Assembly: GCF_900156345.1 (NCBI RefSeq)
Contig: NZ_FTPP01000001.1
Location: 186,001-250,000, forward strand
Origin: Pontibacter indicus
GTDB lineage: Bacteria; Bacteroidota; Bacteroidia; Cytophagales; Hymenobacteraceae
Reading direction: 5' to 3'
Length of the DNA: 64,000 nucleotides
The notes under the pieces were generated by a model, which was given only the letters and a program-made list of their open reading frames with translations, was not told where the DNA came from and searched no databases. The translations under genes and the position numbers were made by a program. Below are positions 62,988 through 64,000 of this stretch, piece by piece. Numbering within the stretch: the stretch's first letter is position 1; every line of letters begins with the position of its first letter.

Positions 62988-64000
62988 ATGGAGAAGGTTA
63001 TGATTAAGTCAAGACAGATAATCAATTCTGTTTATTTTGGTCGGGATATTTTTGTATTATTTTTGTCTTTCTTAATTTCTGTATACCTCTTTAGTGATAA
63101 AAAATATGTTGAACTGGAATGGATTTTATTTGGAACCCTTATATTCTTATGGTTCTTACTAGGGTATTGGAAAAATCTTTATAATGCTAGTTCAGTTGAT
63201 AGTAGTAATTCAAGAGTTTTTAAGTATGCTCAGACCTATATCATACTCGTTGGATTTACTTTCTTATTTTTCTGGGTTTTCGATTCGCTAGCACCTAGCA
63301 GGAATGTGTTGATTGCATTCACCTTAGGTATACCTGTCATAGGTATACCCCTGAATTTTCTCCTCTCACGGTTTGTGGAAACTATAGTTGATGCTCAGAC
63401 CAAAAACACTTTGATAGCAGGTATTGGTAGCTCTGCAAATAATGTAGTAAGTCAGCTCCAGACTAATCGTAATTCTTCTCACAGCATCAAAGGATTCATT
63501 AAGTGCAAGGAAGAGGATTGTTTTGTTGAGCAAAACAAAATAATAGGTGACCTGGATGGAATCAATCAGTATCTAATGAGTAATAGAGTTGATGAGATTA
63601 TTGTTGCCCTGCCTATAAAGGTTCCTAAAAAAGTAAAACGCTTAATTAATGCTGCTGATTATCATGGTATAAGAGTTAAATACGTGCCAGATTTCCAAGG
63701 CGTATTCGGACAATCTTATAAGTTGAGACGCTATGGGAGTCTGGATGCCATCAATGTGAGACATGTACCTCTTGATAATCAACTAGCATCTGTAGCTAAA
63801 TTCATTTTTGATAAAATCTTCTCTTCATCAGCACTCATACTTCTTTTTCCTGTCTTGGCATTAATTGCAGTATTAATCAAGTTGGAGTCTTCAGGCCCGG
63901 TGTTCTACTGCCCCATCAGAGTCGGGAAAGGAGGCCGACCCTTTAGACTGTACAAGTTTAGAAGCATGAGCGTTTGTGACTCAACTTCAGGTGGGAAACT
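62988..64000 (+). CDS. Undecaprenyl-phosphate sugar-1-phosphate transferase, C-terminus beyond the edge
   Basis: ATG at 62988 opens a frame of 337 codons that is still open at the right edge. The N-terminal half has about four membrane spans (YFGRDIFVLFLSFLISVYLF, WILFGTLIFLWFLLGYW, YIILVGFTFLFFWVFDSL, FTLGIPVIGIPLNFLLS) and a Rossmann-like segment (TLIAGIGSSANNVVSQL). A fifth span leads to the catalytic part: VLIKLESSGPVFYCPIRVGK, GRPFRLYKFRSMSVCDS. This is the WcaJ/CpsE build, which starts repeat-unit synthesis by placing a sugar phosphate on undecaprenyl phosphate. A second Met (MIKSRQ, 63000) is an alternative start. It is the first core assembly gene of the exopolysaccharide locus. Confidence 0.92.
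   Translation, partial: MEKVMIKSRQIINSVYFGRDIFVLFLSFLISVYLFSDKKYVELEWILFGTLIFLWFLLGYWKNLYNASSVDSSNSRVFKYAQTYIILVGFTFLFFWVFDSLAPSRNVLIAFTLGIPVIGIPLNFLLSRFVETIVDAQTKNTLIAGIGSSANNVVSQLQTNRNSSHSIKGFIKCKEEDCFVEQNKIIGDLDGINQYLMSNRVDEIIVALPIKVPKKVKRLINAADYHGIRVKYVPDFQGVFGQSYKLRRYGSLDAINVRHVPLDNQLASVAKFIFDKIFSSSALILLFPVLALIAVLIKLESSGPVFYCPIRVGKGGRPFRLYKFRSMSVCDSTSGGK

Noticed and set aside
42932..64000. Whole right part as a recently acquired island
   Set aside because: It is AT-rich, but AGGTATAG words still occur in the T9SS, SGNH, and GNAT genes (for example near 45081, 53084, 55455 and 58879), and no integrase or attachment site is visible; AT-rich polysaccharide loci are common in resident DNA.

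Overview
The window looks like a chromosomal segment of a Bacteroidota bacterium, most likely a Cytophagales/Hymenobacteraceae type such as Pontibacter. The evidence is a SusC/SusD pair, T9SS C-terminal sorting domains, DUF5687-type ABC export, class II ribonucleotide reductase, carboxypeptidase-regulatory-domain proteins, and few Shine-Dalgarno sequences. This is family knowledge plus gene content; no rRNA or tRNA is present to confirm it.

Layout. 1-2.6 kb: minus-strand proline catabolism gene and a conserved Bacteroidota protein cut by the window edge. 2.9-5.5 kb: thioredoxin-like protein, small exported protein and a heme-copper-oxidase-like membrane protein. 5.7-7.9 kb: an AT-rich stand-alone gene with a nuclease-like core and a SEC-C tail, probably acquired. 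8.2-11.5 kb: B12-dependent ribonucleotide reductase. 11.7-17.9 kb: a nitrosative-stress and Fe-S repair block (RIC fused to DUF2249, hemerythrin, DUF1858-DUF2249, COX1-like membrane protein, MIP18 family, NsrR/IscR-like Rrf2 regulator) running into nadA; nadB follows at 18.0 kb. 19.7-24.1 kb: a four-gene signalling operon (double FixL-like PAS kinase, receiver, receiver-kinase, and a receiver fused to a CRP/FNR regulator). 24.1-26.7 kb: Fic protein with a four-box operator, then hemA. 26.7-42.9 kb: envelope and metabolic genes, including SusCD, a metallo-hydrolase, an amidohydrolase, a DUF5687 ABC exporter and a membrane-anchored pseudokinase. 43.0-47.6 kb: two related T9SS cargo proteins. 48.7-64 kb: an AT-rich exopolysaccharide region with a GC-rich polysaccharide lyase, a polysaccharide deacetylase, a seven-gene minus-strand run (four paralogous CelD/BcsL-type GNAT proteins, MBOAT, SGNH-like protein, asparagine synthetase), and a sugar-phosphate transferase running off the right edge.

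How the parts may work together. Several promoters in the 2.8-25.4 kb part carry the TGA-N6-TCA core expected for CRP/FNR-family regulators, and the window encodes a receiver-CRP fusion whose recognition helix fits that core, fed by a kinase with FixL-like PAS domains. This suggests an oxygen/NO-responsive local regulon (inference). In the right part, the GNAT array with MBOAT, SGNH and AsnB looks like a decoration module for an exported polysaccharide; the number and the two-domain build of the GNAT proteins are the least familiar features of the window.

A window-wide oddity is a very frequent near-palindromic word, AGGTATAG/CTATACCT, in genes and spacers alike. It is missing by eye from the SEC-C gene and the GC-rich lyase gene, so it may mark long-resident DNA.
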